A stretch of 64,000 nt of DNA from positions 62,001 through 126,000 of the forward strand of contig JAKEKT010000037.1 in the NCBI GenBank assembly GCA_021495925.1, in the 5' to 3' direction. A model generated the notes under the pieces. The model did no database searches, was not told the origin of the DNA, and saw only the letters and a program-made list of their open reading frames with translations. A program made the translations under genes and the position numbers. Shown piece by piece: positions 1 through 11,688 of the stretch; position 1 is the stretch's first letter; every line of letters starts with the position of its first letter. This DNA comes from Diplodia intermedia. Its lineage: Eukaryota; Ascomycota; Dothideomycetes; Botryosphaeriales; Botryosphaeriaceae.

Positions 1-264
1 TCAAGCTTCCAGCCGTTGATGGCCTGGGCAGTCTCCCTGGTGTTCTTGAAGGAGACGCGGAGGTAGGAGCCGCGAGCGCGAGCGCTCTTAGCGGACTCAA
101 TGTCGGTGGCAGCGTAGCGGACCTAAAGATGCAGCAGGCGTGCGTCAGCCAGCTGTGTCTTCGAATTTTTGGCAGCACCGGGGGTGCGCTGCAGCAGGAC
201 GCTCGGCGGGCGGGCAGCGGCTACAATTGCAGCGCATCGGGGGCAGGCGGCGGGCTCGTACCAT
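1..264 (-). CDS. RPL17: 60S ribosomal protein L17 (uL22), N-terminal part, cut by window start
   Basis: Structural protein of the large cytosolic ribosomal subunit near the exit tunnel. Exon 1 is only the ATG at 264-262. A 139-nt intron (261-123, donor GTACGA, acceptor TTTAG) follows, then exon 2 from 122 to the window edge. The joined reading gives MVRYAATDIESAKSARARG, then SYLRVSFKNTRETAQAING. This is the near-invariant uL22 N-terminus of eukaryotes (yeast Rpl17 has ARGSYLRVSFKNTRETAQAI). About 40 residues are visible and the rest lies to the left of the window. It is divergent from NOP1 with about 320 bp between start codons. Splicing directly after the start codon is common for fungal ribosomal protein genes. 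Confidence 0.95.
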
Positions 265-586
265 CGTGAGGGAGTTTGACGGAGGGTCCTGGTGTGTTGT
301 CGGGGTGGTCGTGTCGTCTCGCTGGGCGGAAGAGGAGTGAAGTTCGACCTTCACATCGCATTTTCGCCCGCCGCGCGTGGGCGGTGCACGGGCCACCACC
401 CGGCCGTAAGCGAGCGCGCGGCCGGCCATTGGCAGCCACGGGTGCGCAGCTTCTGCAGACGAACTTTTTTCAGAACCCGAAGCTCGCCCACCGCAGCGTC
501 GACTGTCACCCAGCAACAACCCAGCGTCGCTGCTCGTCGCTCATTCCAGACTCCCCCGAACGACTATTTCAACTCCAGCATCTACA
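265..586. promoter_or_regulatory. Shared divergent promoter of RPL17 and NOP1
   Basis: 322 bp separate the two start codons, so both 5' UTRs and both core promoters must fit here. The half nearer NOP1 is pyrimidine-rich just before its ATG, typical of fungal housekeeping genes. I see no clear TATA box and no exact match to a known ribosomal-protein or ribosome-biogenesis promoter element. Co-regulation is inferred from position only. Confidence 0.6.
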
Positions 587-1906
587 ATGGCCTTCACTCC
601 CCGTGGTGCGCCCAGAGGCGGTGGTCGTGGTGCGCCCAGAGGCGGCGGTGGCCGTGGTGGTCGTGGTAATTCTCTCTTCCTTCCGCTTCGCAATCACGCT
701 GGATGAGACGCAAGAGACATCTGCTGCGCTGCTGCTGAGCTGCAGACGGCATTTTGTGCTTTGCGCGCATATTGTCATCGGCATGAGCCTCTTAGCCAAA
801 GCACATCGCTAACTTTGATCTTCAACAGGCGGTTTCGGTGACCGTGGCGGTAGGGGCGGTGGCCGCGGTGGTTTCGGAGACCGTGGTCGCGGTGGCCCTC
901 GTGGCGGCCGTGGTGCTCCCCGCGGTGGTCGTGGTGCTCCCCGCGGTGGTGCTCGCGGCGGCCGCGGTGGTGCGGCTGGTGAGTTTTCCCATCTTCTCTG
1001 CCTCTCTCGACTTCGTACAGGTGACTGACTGCGTTTTGTGGTATCATAGGCGGTGCCAAGGTCATCATCGAGCCCCACAGACACGCCGGTGTCTTCGTTG
1101 CTCGCGGCAAGGAGGATCTTTTGACCACCAAGAACCTGACTCCCGGCGAGAGCGTCTACGGCGAGAAGCGCATCCAGGTCCCCAACTCCGGTGCTGACTC
1201 GGCCAACACCGAGAACGGCGAGCCTGCCCCCGCTACCACCACCGAGTACCGTGTCTGGAACCCCTTCCGTTCGAAGTTGGCTGCCGGTATCCTTGGTGGC
1301 ATGGAGAGTAAGCTTTTGCGCATCTTGTGGAAGTGGGCACAACGGCTGATCAGCGACAGACATCTACATGAAGCCTGGTAGCAAGGTTCTGTACCTCGGT
1401 GCCGCCTCGGGTACCTCGGTTTCTCACGTCGCCGATATCGTTGGCCCCACCGGTAGGTTCTTCCAGCAAGCCTGACCATGTCTACTACAATATTGACATT
1501 TCTAGGCACTGTCTACGCCGTCGAGTTCTCCCACCGTTCCGGTCGTGATCTGGTCAACATGGCTACCCACCGCACCAACGTCATCCCCATTGTCGAGGAC
1601 GCCCGTCACCCGCTCAAGTACCGCATGCTTGTCTCCATGGTTGACTGCATCTTCGCCGATGTTGCCCAGCCCGACCAGGCTCGTATCGTCGGCCTGAACG
1701 CTCACCTGTTCCTCAAGAACGGTGGTGGTGTTGTTGTCTCCATCAAGGCCAACTGTATCGACTCTACGGCCGCCCCCGAGGCAGTCTTCGCCCGTGAGGT
1801 CCAGAAGATGCGTGAGGAGAGGCTGAAGCCCAAGGAGCAGCTCACTCTTGAGCCTTTCGAGAGAGACCACGCCATGGTCTGCGCTGTCTACGCGCGCAGC
1901 GATTAA
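587..1906 (+). CDS. NOP1: Fibrillarin, C/D-box snoRNP 2'-O-methyltransferase
   Basis: Nucleolar methyltransferase of C/D snoRNPs; it methylates pre-rRNA ribose 2'-OH (and a histone H2A glutamine in yeast and human) using SAM. Five exons: 587-665, 829-978, 1050-1307, 1360-1452, 1506-1906, all phases matching, giving 326 aa (yeast Nop1 is 327). Residues 1-77 form the GAR domain (RGG/GGR repeats, two APRGG-type duplications). The catalytic domain starts near residue 80 with KVIIEPHRHAGVFVARGKED. The SAM-binding motif KVLYLGAASGTSVSHV lies near residues 171-186, and DCIFADVAQPDQARI follows. It ends in VCAVYARSD. The start has a good context (tacaATGGCC). Introns 1 and 2 interrupt the Gly/Arg-rich part, and intron 1 is long (163 nt). 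Divergent from RPL17. Confidence 0.98.
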
Positions 1907-2850
1907 GCTTTTCGTGATTTCCAAAAAGAAAAAGGTTCTTGATTTCGTGGGTTCATAATTGGGTGGATTCTCACTAAGCGGTTGGCTGTGTAAGAGGGGA
2001 CACGATTGATGTTCTTTCTATACTCAAGGGGCTTCGCTTTTCTCGTTTCGTGGTGTACATTCGGCTTTGGGAGTTGCGGCGTTAAAACACTGGTTGATGA
2101 GCTACGTGGCCCTCTAACTTACTCAAAAGCCGATTTTATTTGTTCAATCATTTCCTGTGCCAAAGATCATTGAAGCGAATTGAAGATGACTACCTACAGA
2201 AGCCGTGACTCCCTTCGTTTTTACACATTCCCCCGCCAAATTTCTCGTCATTTCAGTCCAATCTTGATAACAAAAGGCCTAACTTCAACCATTAGTCTGG
2301 AGCATGGTTGTATCAGCCTGCGTTTACTGCATGCAGTTCTTCAGTCCAGCCGTTGCATTGTTCTTCATGATGGATTATTGTTCTCCGCATTCTATTCCAA
2401 GCCAACTTTACCGAGATGCGACACTTCCGAGTCGTCTATCATCGAGTCTGCGACACTATCTAAACCGAATGGCGACGACGAATATGGCGCATCGTGATGA
2501 GCTGTGAATCGAATACACTGAGTGGATGATGACGATGGGGAAGAGCAGTGACCAGGTGCAGCAGCGAAGGCGACTGAAAAGGTGCTACTAGATAAACGAG
2601 CTCGATGATGTTCTTAATGCTGCTTTACTACCATGCGCTTTCTCCTGAAGAGAACAAAGTGGAACAGGAGATGACAGTGAGGCAGGGGAGAAGCCCAGAG
2701 ACGGGGATAAGATGGGAACTGGGGATAGATAACCTCGGTATGGTAACCAAAAGTGCGCGAGGGGGGCGAAGGAGGTCAAGGTCCTGCCTGCACTCCTGAA
2801 GACAGATATTCGCTTGAGCCCTGGTGGAGCAACCGTTATAGTCGGCACCC
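1907..2850. other. Intergenic, 3' of NOP1
   Basis: Contains the AT-richer NOP1 3' UTR and terminator area. Short open frames occur here but none has family resemblance, splice support or coding-like composition. Confidence 0.5.
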
Positions 2851-3528
2851 TCACTGACCGAGGGGAAGCGACGTCAAGTCATCATCATCCCCCTCCCCCT
2901 CCTCCTCTATAACGCCGTCTGCGCCTTCAAACTCGGCTCGCATCATCTCCTCGTACTCGTCATCGTCATCTTCTCCGTCTTCAATATCTTCTTTCAAAAA
3001 GTCAGCCGCGCTCATACCTTCGTCCGCCTCCCTGACTCCCCTCTCTTCCCGACCACCGCCGTCCCCATTCCCATCGTTCGTCCATACCTCTCCCCTCACT
3101 CCCCCAACAACCCGCCTTCCCCACATACTCCCTCTTCGCCTCCTTCCCCGCTCTCTCCAACCCCCTCCACTATTTCTTACCACTGTCACCACGACCACTA
3201 CTACCGCCACGATGTACTACCGCCGCATGAGCCCGATGAGCACCATCGGTTGCTTTTCGTGCAGAGGGGCAACGGCGGCGTGGTAGCTGTCGACGAGGGA
3301 TTGCGGAGCGGAGGCAAAGCGGGCGGCTTCGTGGTGCCGGTGGCGGAGGGCGGCAAGGAGGGGAAGGACGGAGAAGATGGTGCCTGGTGGTGCTGGCAGT
3401 AAGACGGTAGGCAGGCAGGCAGGTCGGATGGAACGGGTTGGCCTACCGCGAAATGACCAGCGGTGCAAGTGCTTGAGAGAGAATGGATAGGTATTCGAAG
3501 ATGGCAAGGGTGCTAGGAAACGAGGCAA
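2851..3528 (-). CDS. Possible small gene, interrupted by a stop (uncertain)
   Basis: Two open segments lie in the same minus-strand frame: 3528-3217 and 3210-2851, separated by a TAG at 3219-3217. The first part is basic and hydrophobic, with a segment GTIFSVLPLLAALRHRH and ending PMVLIGLMRR. Directly after the stop comes a valine-rich stretch (IVAVVVVVVTVV) like a membrane segment. The second part has a strongly acidic tail (EDGEDDDDEYEEMM, then EEEGEGDDDDLTSL). The stop codon overlaps a GTAGT donor-like site, so it may sit in an intron, but I found no acceptor that keeps frame and phase. A second short ORF begins near 3639 (MNKQQSTINQAIL) and also ends at a GTAGG donor-like site, but its phase does not fit. 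It may be a real small membrane protein with introns I cannot resolve, a pseudogene, or chance. No family recognised. Confidence 0.25.
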
Positions 3529-4506
3529 CGGGTCGGGGAAATAGAATGGCTTGGTTGATTGTGGATTGCTGCTTGTTCATGCAATTTGCCTGGGTCCTTG
3601 CCGGCTCTGGAGCCCTGGACGAGAGGGGCGACGAGCGCTATCTGAGGGCTACTCTCTTATAGTCTACTCCATTGGCTCTGAGCTATCCCCGTTCTCATTT
3701 CGGGTTCATGTCCCATACGACCGGGCACCGCGTACACATTGAGCTTGAGCTTCTCGACCAGTTTCGTTGCGCTTAGACTTCTAGACATACGCTCTCTTAG
3801 CCCCCCGTCACGCAGCATGGAGTACGGATCTCGCGACCCTAGTATATTAGATGTTGTAATGATGCGAGTCTCGTGGCTGCGGATCTTGGCCATGCATGAT
3901 TGCATCGACCAGATTTATCTGTCCCGAAATTCTGGTAGGCACCCCCCGGGGCTGCCGCCTATCTCGTCAGAAGCTGCAACTTCCCACGGGTTCATGTATA
4001 TGAGCTGTGTTGCTTGTGTCAAATCTTAGAAAGGTTACATGTTTCTTTCTATTTTCCTTGTTGCCTCTTCATGCTAAGAAAGAACCCCCGTTTGGAACCC
4101 ATGCAAAGCCGTTGGAGTGGCTATATCTCACCGCCTGAAATAAACCACACTGAATGTCAACTCTCGAAGGGATAATGAAAAGAAAAGGCCGTATTAAGCC
4201 GGAAATGGGTTGTGCAAGAGAAGTCTAGGGGGAATTAACGCTAAAACAGCAATGCAATAGAGAAAAGTCGTCGTCAGAGGTCAGTTCAATGCTGCGCTGC
4301 TCATCGCGACGACTTGCAGCAGCCATTCCCCCGGACAGATATTGCCCTGGTAAACTTTTCGACCTTGCATGTATCCGTGAAGGAATAAGGGAGACATTAG
4401 TATGACTCCGCCTCCAACCAACAAGCAAACTCCGACCTGCGAACGTGAGTAATGCCGGTAGGCCACTCTGCACAGAGCTGGACGAAGTCTTCGGCTGAGC
4501 GACAAC
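3529..4506. other. Intergenic
   Basis: Likely upstream region of the uncertain ORF at 2851-3528 and 3' region of gene A. No gene, repeat or RNA is supported. Confidence 0.5.
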
Positions 4507-6192
4507 CTACTTGCGAGAGCGCAAGTTCCGGCGCTTCGGCGCCGGTGGACCACCGCTGCCGCTGTCTTGGCCGTCGGCGGACTCGGACGCAGGCAGCTTA
4601 CGCTTCGACTTGGCCTGGCGCGTCGGCTGAGACCTCGTCATCTGCTTGGACTTGGACCCTGCGTTGGACCTCGTAGGCACGTGAGAGGCTGCAGGCTGGG
4701 CGGTGTCCGCAACAGTCGAACTTGATGTAGCCCCGTTGGTGACGACGTCGGGAGAGCTGGTCTGCTCCCGAGCAGCAACCTCGGTGGCAGCAGCGGCAGC
4801 GGCAGCGGCAGCGGCAGCGGTATCAGACTCGTCATCGGCGGCCTGCCTCGCAGCCTTCTCCTTGAGGAAAGCGGCCACGCTCTCCTTGACGTTGTCGCCG
4901 TCCAGCTCCGGGTAGAGGAAGAGCTGGGGGAACTTCTCCTCGGCCTCGGCCCTGGCCTCGTGCCACGCCCGCAGCCACTCGGGCGACGGCGTGCGGCCGA
5001 AGGACGCCCTGCTGAACTCGCGCGGGTACGTGTACGAGGCGGGCTTCTGCTTCGGATGCGTCCAGAAGTAGTAGGCGATGTCCAGCTCCGTCTCGTTCCA
5101 ACTCACGTCCACCCACATGGGCTCGGGGTAGCCGGTGTACAGGATGAGGGTCTCGTGGCCCTTGGTCTGGGCTGCGTTGTTCTTCTTGCTGTTGCTGTTG
5201 TTGTTGTTGTTGCGGTTCGCCGCCGTGGCCGTCTTGGTGGTGGGGACGGGGGGCAATGTAGCTTCGCCCGGCTTGCGGCGCACCCCGAGGCAGAAGTCGA
5301 CCCACCACCGCTCATCTGCGCCGTTCAGCCTCGGGTCGCCGCGATACCGCTTCGAGGGGATGAGGCTGGGGTCGTACGGCGATGACGTGGGCGAAGCCGT
5401 CGGAGAGAGGGGCTGGGGGTCTGCGCTGGTTTCGTCGGTGGCAGGCGACTTGGTGTTGGTTTGCTCGGCGGCAGACGCGTCGGCCGTAGCCGCTACGGAA
5501 TCATCTAGATCTAGGGGCAAACGATTGTCAGGAAGTGTTTGCGGCAAACGGGTAGGGGGATACTAACCGCCCTCGGCGCCGGCGGCGGCAATGCTACGGA
5601 GCTGGGCTCTCGCGCTGCGCTCAAATTCAGGATCCGAATCGGGAGTGGTCGTGCGGATGACATGGCTGCCATCATCGTAGCTCTCTGCGGTGGCATCGTG
5701 GAGCGCATGCGTATCGACCGCGGCCATGTCTTCGACCTGCGTCGTCCCGTCGACAGCTTCACGTTGATCTTGATCGGTCGGGCGGCTCACGGAAATGGAG
5801 TCACGCTCTTCAACCGGGTCAGTATCACCAGATGCAGTCTCATGAGTAGCATCGCCAGATGCAGTCCCGTGAGTAGTATCAACGGCGCTGGTGGCAGATG
5901 CAGTCAGAGCACTAGGAGCAACGAATCCGGGAGCATTGTCACGGGCGACCGACTCCAGAATTCGTCCAGCGAGGCTGCTGCCGTCTTCGTACGTCAGCTT
6001 GGCAGGTATGCAAGTCGTTACGAAGAGCATTCACTTACTGCGTGAAGGTCCTAGTGGGACATTGATCTCCAGCGCGATCTGATCGAACGACATACCATCG
6101 GTCCAGCTAGGGGTAGGAGGCTCGCGGCGGGGCCTGCCGGTCCTCTTGCTGGCGCGCTTTGCACCCCGATTGGCGGTGCTTCTCTTTGCCAT
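4507..6192 (-). CDS. Unknown nuclear-type protein ('gene A'), related to the gene at 33653-34420
   Basis: Function unknown. Exons 6192-6039, 5984-5568 and 5510-4507, with introns of 54 nt (GTAAGT donor, GCTGAC branch site, AAG acceptor) and 57 nt (GTTAGT...CCCTAG). Phases match and give 524 aa. The basic N-terminus MAKRSTANRGAKRASKRTGR and C-terminal KRRNLRSRK are NLS-like. The middle is acidic and Ser/Thr/Ala-rich, followed by a conserved-looking region at about 309-386: ETLILYTGYPEPM, SYTYPREFSR, then a helix ending EKFPQLF. Codon-repeat tracts encode an Asn run (near 5195) and an Ala run (near 4800). The same motif order (ETL..TG..EPM, YT[YF]P[RK].FSR, ..AR..E...P.LF) recurs in the 216-aa gene at 33653-34420, so I infer a family. 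The first intron's AAG acceptor is the least certain junction. Confidence 0.8.
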
Positions 6193-9100
6193 GGCTGACG
6201 AGCTGCAGTGCAGTGAGTAGCAAAACTGGTGGTGTGGGATGCAAGTCTTACGTACGCTTGGGCTTGGTTTGCGCGGGCGCTGGACGTTGCGAGCAGTGCG
6301 GCGATGGAGAAGATGAAGCAGATGAACTCGCAAGGAAACAGCTGCAGATGGGGCCAGGGGAAAGTTTGAGGTGGGAGGGTGGCGGACAAGTGTTGGTCGG
6401 GTCCGGTGATGCTCGAGGCTGGAGGGGCGCCCGCGCGCGCGCCGACACAAAGGCACGTCGCAAATCACCACCGGCCACGCTAGAAACTTCGATGCTGCGC
6501 CGCCGAGAAAGCGACTGTGTGGCTGTGAATCGTTATGATGTCGTTCGCTGCAAGACATGCGGCTGGTATTGCACAGCTGCGCACATTCTCAGACTGGTAT
6601 GCCTTGCCAGCCCTACATGCATCAGGGCCTCCAAATCGCAGCGCCCACAACTACCTTGGTCCACCCTCTGATAATATCCGTTCGGGCCCCTGTTGCGCTC
6701 ACAGGCCGTGGTTTTCGGGGCATCATCGCAAAGTCTTCAAAATTTCGGAGAGCCGTCTATCAAGTATACATGCGAACCGACAGAGCCTGGAATGTCTGTA
6801 ACGATGAACACAAAGCTCATTTGTACCTTGTGGATATACTGACAGCAATGAGTGATGGTTGTTGCGCCGACATCCTTTTCGCTTTATCAAAGCACCGGTT
6901 GTGTTGGACTTATCGTCTCACGTCCTCTGTCCGCGGATCAACAGGCCATCGCGCAACTCGTCCTTGACTCATCACTATACCCTTTCTGGGCTGGAACATC
7001 CTATCTGTATTTGAGCTGATCTAGGTAGCGGATGCGCAGATTTGAATACAGCCCGAGTTGTGCTAATGGATTCTATATGTACAAGTTTTCAATCTTTCAG
7101 ACTTACCTCGTCCAAAAAGCATATCCAGAAGCCTCAACAGAGCCAGAAAATGAGCTCAAAAGGCGGCCACCGTGGCAGCGATGCTTGAAAGGCAAACTCT
7201 GGGACGAACGCGGCAATCACCTAAGACACTATTCCCATGATAGACATGAAGGAAGCGTGAAAGGGGCAAACAGCTTGAAAGAGCAAACATGGCTAACCAG
7301 TCATGACAGACAGATAGCATAGATCACGATACCTGCCATACCTACAACTGTCCTCCTTTCCCACCGTTCGCTTCCTCAACACCATCAAATCTCATCTGAC
7401 TAACCGGACTTCCCACACAGCCACGACGTTTCCTCCCCCACATAAGCCTCAAAAATCAGGCAGCCACAGAACAGGGAAAAAACCAGACAGAAGGCGGGAG
7501 GGGGGCGGAATCCCGAAACGGAGTTGGCCCCATCCCGAGCGAGCGAGCAAGCACCGCCACACCCAAGAGACGATGGGGGCGCCACCGGGGCGGGAAAATC
7601 GGCAACCCACGAGTCAAACGGGCCAACAAATCGCCATTCGTCTCGAAACCGTTTCCCATTGCTCTTTTTCCGCGATTCAAGCTTTCCCCCCCATGCCCCT
7701 CCCCCTGCCTGTCTCGCCAAGCAACCGAACCGAAACCCCCCCCTCGCCTCCAGCTTCCACACGTCCCCGATGAAACGCGATACCCGACACTTCCGCTCGT
7801 CACGACCTGCCTCGCGCCGCCGCCCCTTTCACACTTTCCGACAATCCGCGTTTCTTGACGGCGTGATGATGAGGAGGGGGACGACGATCGTGGGGTTTGT
7901 CGATGTTTGATGGACGGGATCGTTGGTTCGAGTTGCTCATCGAGCTGGAGTACGTACATACGCCAAGGGTGTCGACGTCGCTTCTCCCACACCATCTCTC
8001 TCGCGCGGTTCGCGTTTCGGCGCGCGGCGTCGGGTCACGTCAATAAGCGAGGAAGCCACCATCATCATCACGTCGGGGGGAGGAGACTGGAAACGCGGGG
8101 TGGGGAGAGGGGAGGGAGGGAGAGGGCACGACACTACTAACGTCACACTGAGTAAAAGACGATGACGATGACAAGGCGGCACGGGAGAAGAGAGAGAGAG
8201 GGAGAGAGAGAGAAGGCGCCGATCACCGGTCAGAGAGAGACGACCGGTTGATCGTTTGTGAGAGCTGAAAACGACACCGACGAGGAAAGCAGGACGACGG
8301 GGGAACGGGGGTGGGGCGGGGGGCGGAACGTGCAGAGACCACACACACACACAAGCAAACGAGGCTGGGTGGTGGTGGATGATGTATACGTGTACGCGCA
8401 GTCGGCTGAACGTTCAGCTGGCTGCTGCAGTAGTGCTGCTGCGGAAGCGCTTCTCCGGCCGGGCCGGTGAAGGGACGAATGAACGGCTCGACGCTACGTC
8501 GTGCGTGCGACGACGACAACAAGTAGAAGGTGGCGGAGCAACGGCAAGAAAGAGAAGAAGAAAAAAAGCGGGCGGCGGCGATATGCATGCAACGCACAGC
8601 TGTGCTGATCTGTAACGTGAGAAGGCAGGTGTGGCGTCCCTTTGCTTCGACGAGAGACATCGACAGACAGCAAGCAAGCAGCCGGAAAACGGTCCGCGAG
8701 GCACACACACACAACATGACTAGAGAACGAACCCGGGCAGCTGGTGGAAATCTGCTGCAGGGACAGCACTAGCTTCGGCGCCGACGTCTGGGCGTGGCGT
8801 CGGTGCTTGGACTTTTTTTTTTCTTCCTTTCTTTCGTCTTTCGTTAGGCGGCCGAACTTTCCGACGGCAGGCTTTCCGCGGAAGTAAAAAAAATGGAAGG
8901 AAAGAGTCAGTGGTGGTCAGGCTGCTGTGGCGAGATACGAAGCGCACGTTGTACCAGGCAGTAGAGACGTTGATCTTCCTATGTTTCTTTACATAGCCAC
9001 GTCTGAACACCAAGAGAGCAGCGGAGATCCCATGCGAGTCATTGGGGAAAAAAGTTGGCGGTGGGGAATATGCGTGTTGAGAGATGTGTGCCCTGTGCCT

Positions 9101-9916
9101 TGCATGATGTGGATGAACCCGCTCTGCCGTGGGGACGCACCGTTCGTATTTGCATCGGCTGAAGACAGTGGAGAAGGCCTGGCCCCGAAGTTATCCCTTC
9201 TCGAACGGAAACAGCGTGGCATCGGAGGAAGTTCCAGCTAGGAAATCCTGTAGGAAGCACTAATAGTCAGTCTCTTCGACCACATGGTGGAGTACGTCGC
9301 GGACCGAAGTCAGGGGAGAAAAAAAAAAAGAAGCACTCGCCACGACCGGGGTCAAAGACGCAGGCAGTGTGGGGAACATTCCAGAGGTTTCAGCTAGTGC
9401 CTGAGCCGCGATGCGTTGTCTGTCACGTATTCGTGGAGATACAGAGAAAGAGGCGAAACGGTGAAGAAGCTGCATATGTGCCTTGCGCTCGGACACGCCC
9501 GACTATTCTTGCCTGCTTCTTCCCTGATGGTGCGACAAATCATCGACAGTCTTGTTCAGCGCCCTGACATCGAGGAAGCGCTTTTGGGCCGCAGCTCCAG
9601 TGCATTTGTACTTGACTTCATCGTGATAGTTTACAACTTTGTCCCTTACGTGATATTGTTACAGCGGCAATCAAGCGTGCCAAATGTTTTCATAAGCCCC
9701 GACAAGCGCCCTGACCGCCGCCTCTATAGCCTATTTCCCAATGCGTGATCCAGCACTGCTAACCCAGGAAACAGCCTAGTCCTATATGCCAACACTCAAA
9801 CCGTAAACGCCCTGCTTCATACGCCCATGTATTTTCGGGAAGGAAATAGTAATGTTGGAGATCATCCTCCCAGACAAACTGTACAGCCGTGCCGTGGTAA
9901 TCGTGTGGAAGCTTGG
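6193..9916. other. 3.7-kb gene-free region
   Basis: Upstream of gene A and downstream of the PIN-like transporter. It is low-complexity in places: an AG-rich tract near 8188-8220, AC runs near 8340 and 8702, and poly-T/C stretches near 8810-8840. Open frames here are GC-driven with no family resemblance; the longest minus frame (7995-7456) reads as biased Arg/Gly/Ser sequence. No tRNA-like or snoRNA-like structure seen. Confidence 0.5.
8188..8220. repeat. AG-rich microsatellite
   Basis: Near-perfect run of AG/GAG units (agagagagagaggg...) in the gene-free region. A simple repeat with no visible relation to a gene. Confidence 0.8.
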
Positions 9917-11688
9917 CTATTTGGCGCCAGTAGACCACTCAACAGTCTCGAGCGCAAGCATGACGAGCACAAGCGTAGACGGAAGAATCCAAACCACATA
10001 GCTCTGGAACAGGAGCTTGCTCATCGAACCCATGTAAACGTTATTGAGCTGGCAGATCTGAGCCAACTGCAGCGCGCTGGGAGCACCGCTCAGCAAGAAG
10101 CAGACGATCATGAAGATGGGATCGCCAATGATGCTCACGGGGGCGTAGCGGGCAAGCAGCGCCAGAAGGGGCGCCATGATGATGGTCGGGAGGAGCATAC
10201 GGCTGATGAGCGAAGCGTAGAGCAGCTTGTTCTCGTCCTTGGCATCCTCGAGATCCTGGGCATTGGCCTCGGGTAGAGTGTTTCGCGCAAGGTTGGCGCC
10301 AAGCACCACAAGGATGAGAGGAACTGCAACTCCACCCGACTGCTTCACCGCCCGAGTGACCGAGTTGTTCACGAATGTACCCTGGTCGAAGAAGAGGTGC
10401 TGGAGCGAGGGGACAGACGCGACGATAAGGGCGACTAGCATGGCCCAGAGCGGCGGGTTCATGAAGTCCCAAACGCCGTCCATAAACCTCCTGATTCCAG
10501 AACCAATCTTGGACAATGCCGTCTGCATCGGCTGAGGAAGAGCCCGGAAAGCCTTGCCAGACCCAGTGCGCATCGACTTGCCGGCAGAGTTCAGCTTCTG
10601 CTTCGTCCACTTCTTCGAGCGCCTTGGCCAACCCTTGAAGCCCTTCGGAATTTCTTCCTCAGGCTCGGTCGAGTCTTCGCTTCCGACATCATGGCCGGCC
10701 AGGTTGCCCGAGCCAGAAGTCACAATGTTGCCGTTCGTGGGGGTGGCCGTGACCTTGGCATTGGTCTCCTCCCTTGCATATCTCTTCGTCAGGTTCGACG
10801 TAGACGAAGCACGCGAGACGTCGGCGCTGGTGCGCTGGTTATCGTTAACAGGTGTAATGGCACCTGAGGCGAAGGAAGACTCAGGTACAGGGCTAGCAGA
10901 ACGCAGTTCGCCATCATTGTCATCATCCCCGTCTTCAAGAAGGTTGCGGCGCTCAATGGAGCTGGCGTCGTCGAGGTCGCCCTGCTCCAGGGCCGCATTC
11001 CTTCCGGCATCTTCATCGGGATATTCGCTAGCGGGCTTGAGGAGGACCTGGTAGCCCCAACTCCAGCGGACAAGCTGGCCCAGTTGCTGGAAAATCAACA
11101 GGTACAGAATGCCGCGCGCGCCAACTTCATCGTCGTTGTCGCCGGGAACCTCGCTCCAGTGGAGGCCTGAAATGGTCTTGGAGAGCGAAAGAACGAGAGA
11201 GATGGGTAGCGAGTTGGAGTTGCCGAAGACAGCCATTGCGGTGATGAAGTTCCTCGGCCTTTGTCTTTTGAAGCCAAACAGGCGCGAAACGATGAGTGCC
11301 GAAAGCCATGACACGAGCGTCTGAACCACGAAGATGGCGGGAATAATGGCGAGGTCGACGAGCTTGTCGGCGGTCAGCTGCGAGGCGAGCTTGGTGAAGA
11401 CTAGCAGACGTTAGCGACACCGGTTGCAGGGTCAAGGTGGCGAGTGGAGAGACACATACTCAGACACGGGGTAAAGAGCTGGACGTTGAGATTGGCGAGA
11501 AACTTCTGGGCATTGGCGTCGAACATGCCCTGACGGGCGACAATGTAGCCGGGCAAGCTGACGCAGACGACCTCCAGGACCGCCTCGAAGACCAGCAAGA
11601 CGAGGTGACCGAAGTCGGGGTGCGAGGAGTGATTGTTCATGGCGTCGATGAGGCCGGAGGTCAAGGAGGAGTCGGAGGGATTCGCCAT
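9917..11688 (-). CDS. PIN-like (auxin efflux carrier family) membrane transporter
   Basis: Integral membrane carrier of the AEC/PIN-like superfamily (yeast relative Ecm3/YOR092W type); the substrate in fungi is not settled. Exons 11688-11460 and 11400-9917; the 59-nt intron has donor GTATGT, branch GCTAAC and acceptor GCTAG, giving 570 aa. The N-terminal half holds hydrophobic segments: HLVLLVFEAVLEVVCVSLPG, then NVQLFTPCLIFTKLASQL and LAIIPAIFVVQTLVSWLSAL, with the family signature FGNSNSLPISLVLSL. A long hydrophilic loop (about residues 170-330, acidic/Ser-rich then Lys-rich) separates it from the C-terminal membrane half (PLWAMLVALIVASVP, GVAVPLILVVLGANLARNTL, DPIFMIVCFLLSGAPSALQL). I chose the MANPSDSS start for its CACCTCCATGG context; an in-frame ATG at 11742 would add 18 residues. 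Divergent from PBS2. Confidence 0.93.

Noticed and set aside
666..828. Possible C/D-box snoRNA in the long first intron of NOP1
   Set aside because: There is GGATGAGAC and CTGAG, but no proper RTGATGA box C, no terminal stem and no convincing C'/D' pair.
4960..5566. Plus-strand ORFs opposite gene A (141 and 143 codons)
   Set aside because: Antisense shadows; Leu/Val-rich only because they read the complement of Asn/Ala/Glu codon tracts.
7456..7995. 179-codon minus-strand ORF in the 6-10 kb gene-free region
   Set aside because: Low-complexity Arg/Gly/Ser composition, no splice or family support, and similar open frames on the other strand.
9416..9748. 110-codon ORF with a hydrophobic segment
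   Set aside because: One membrane-like stretch but no start context, splice signals or family resemblance; probably chance.
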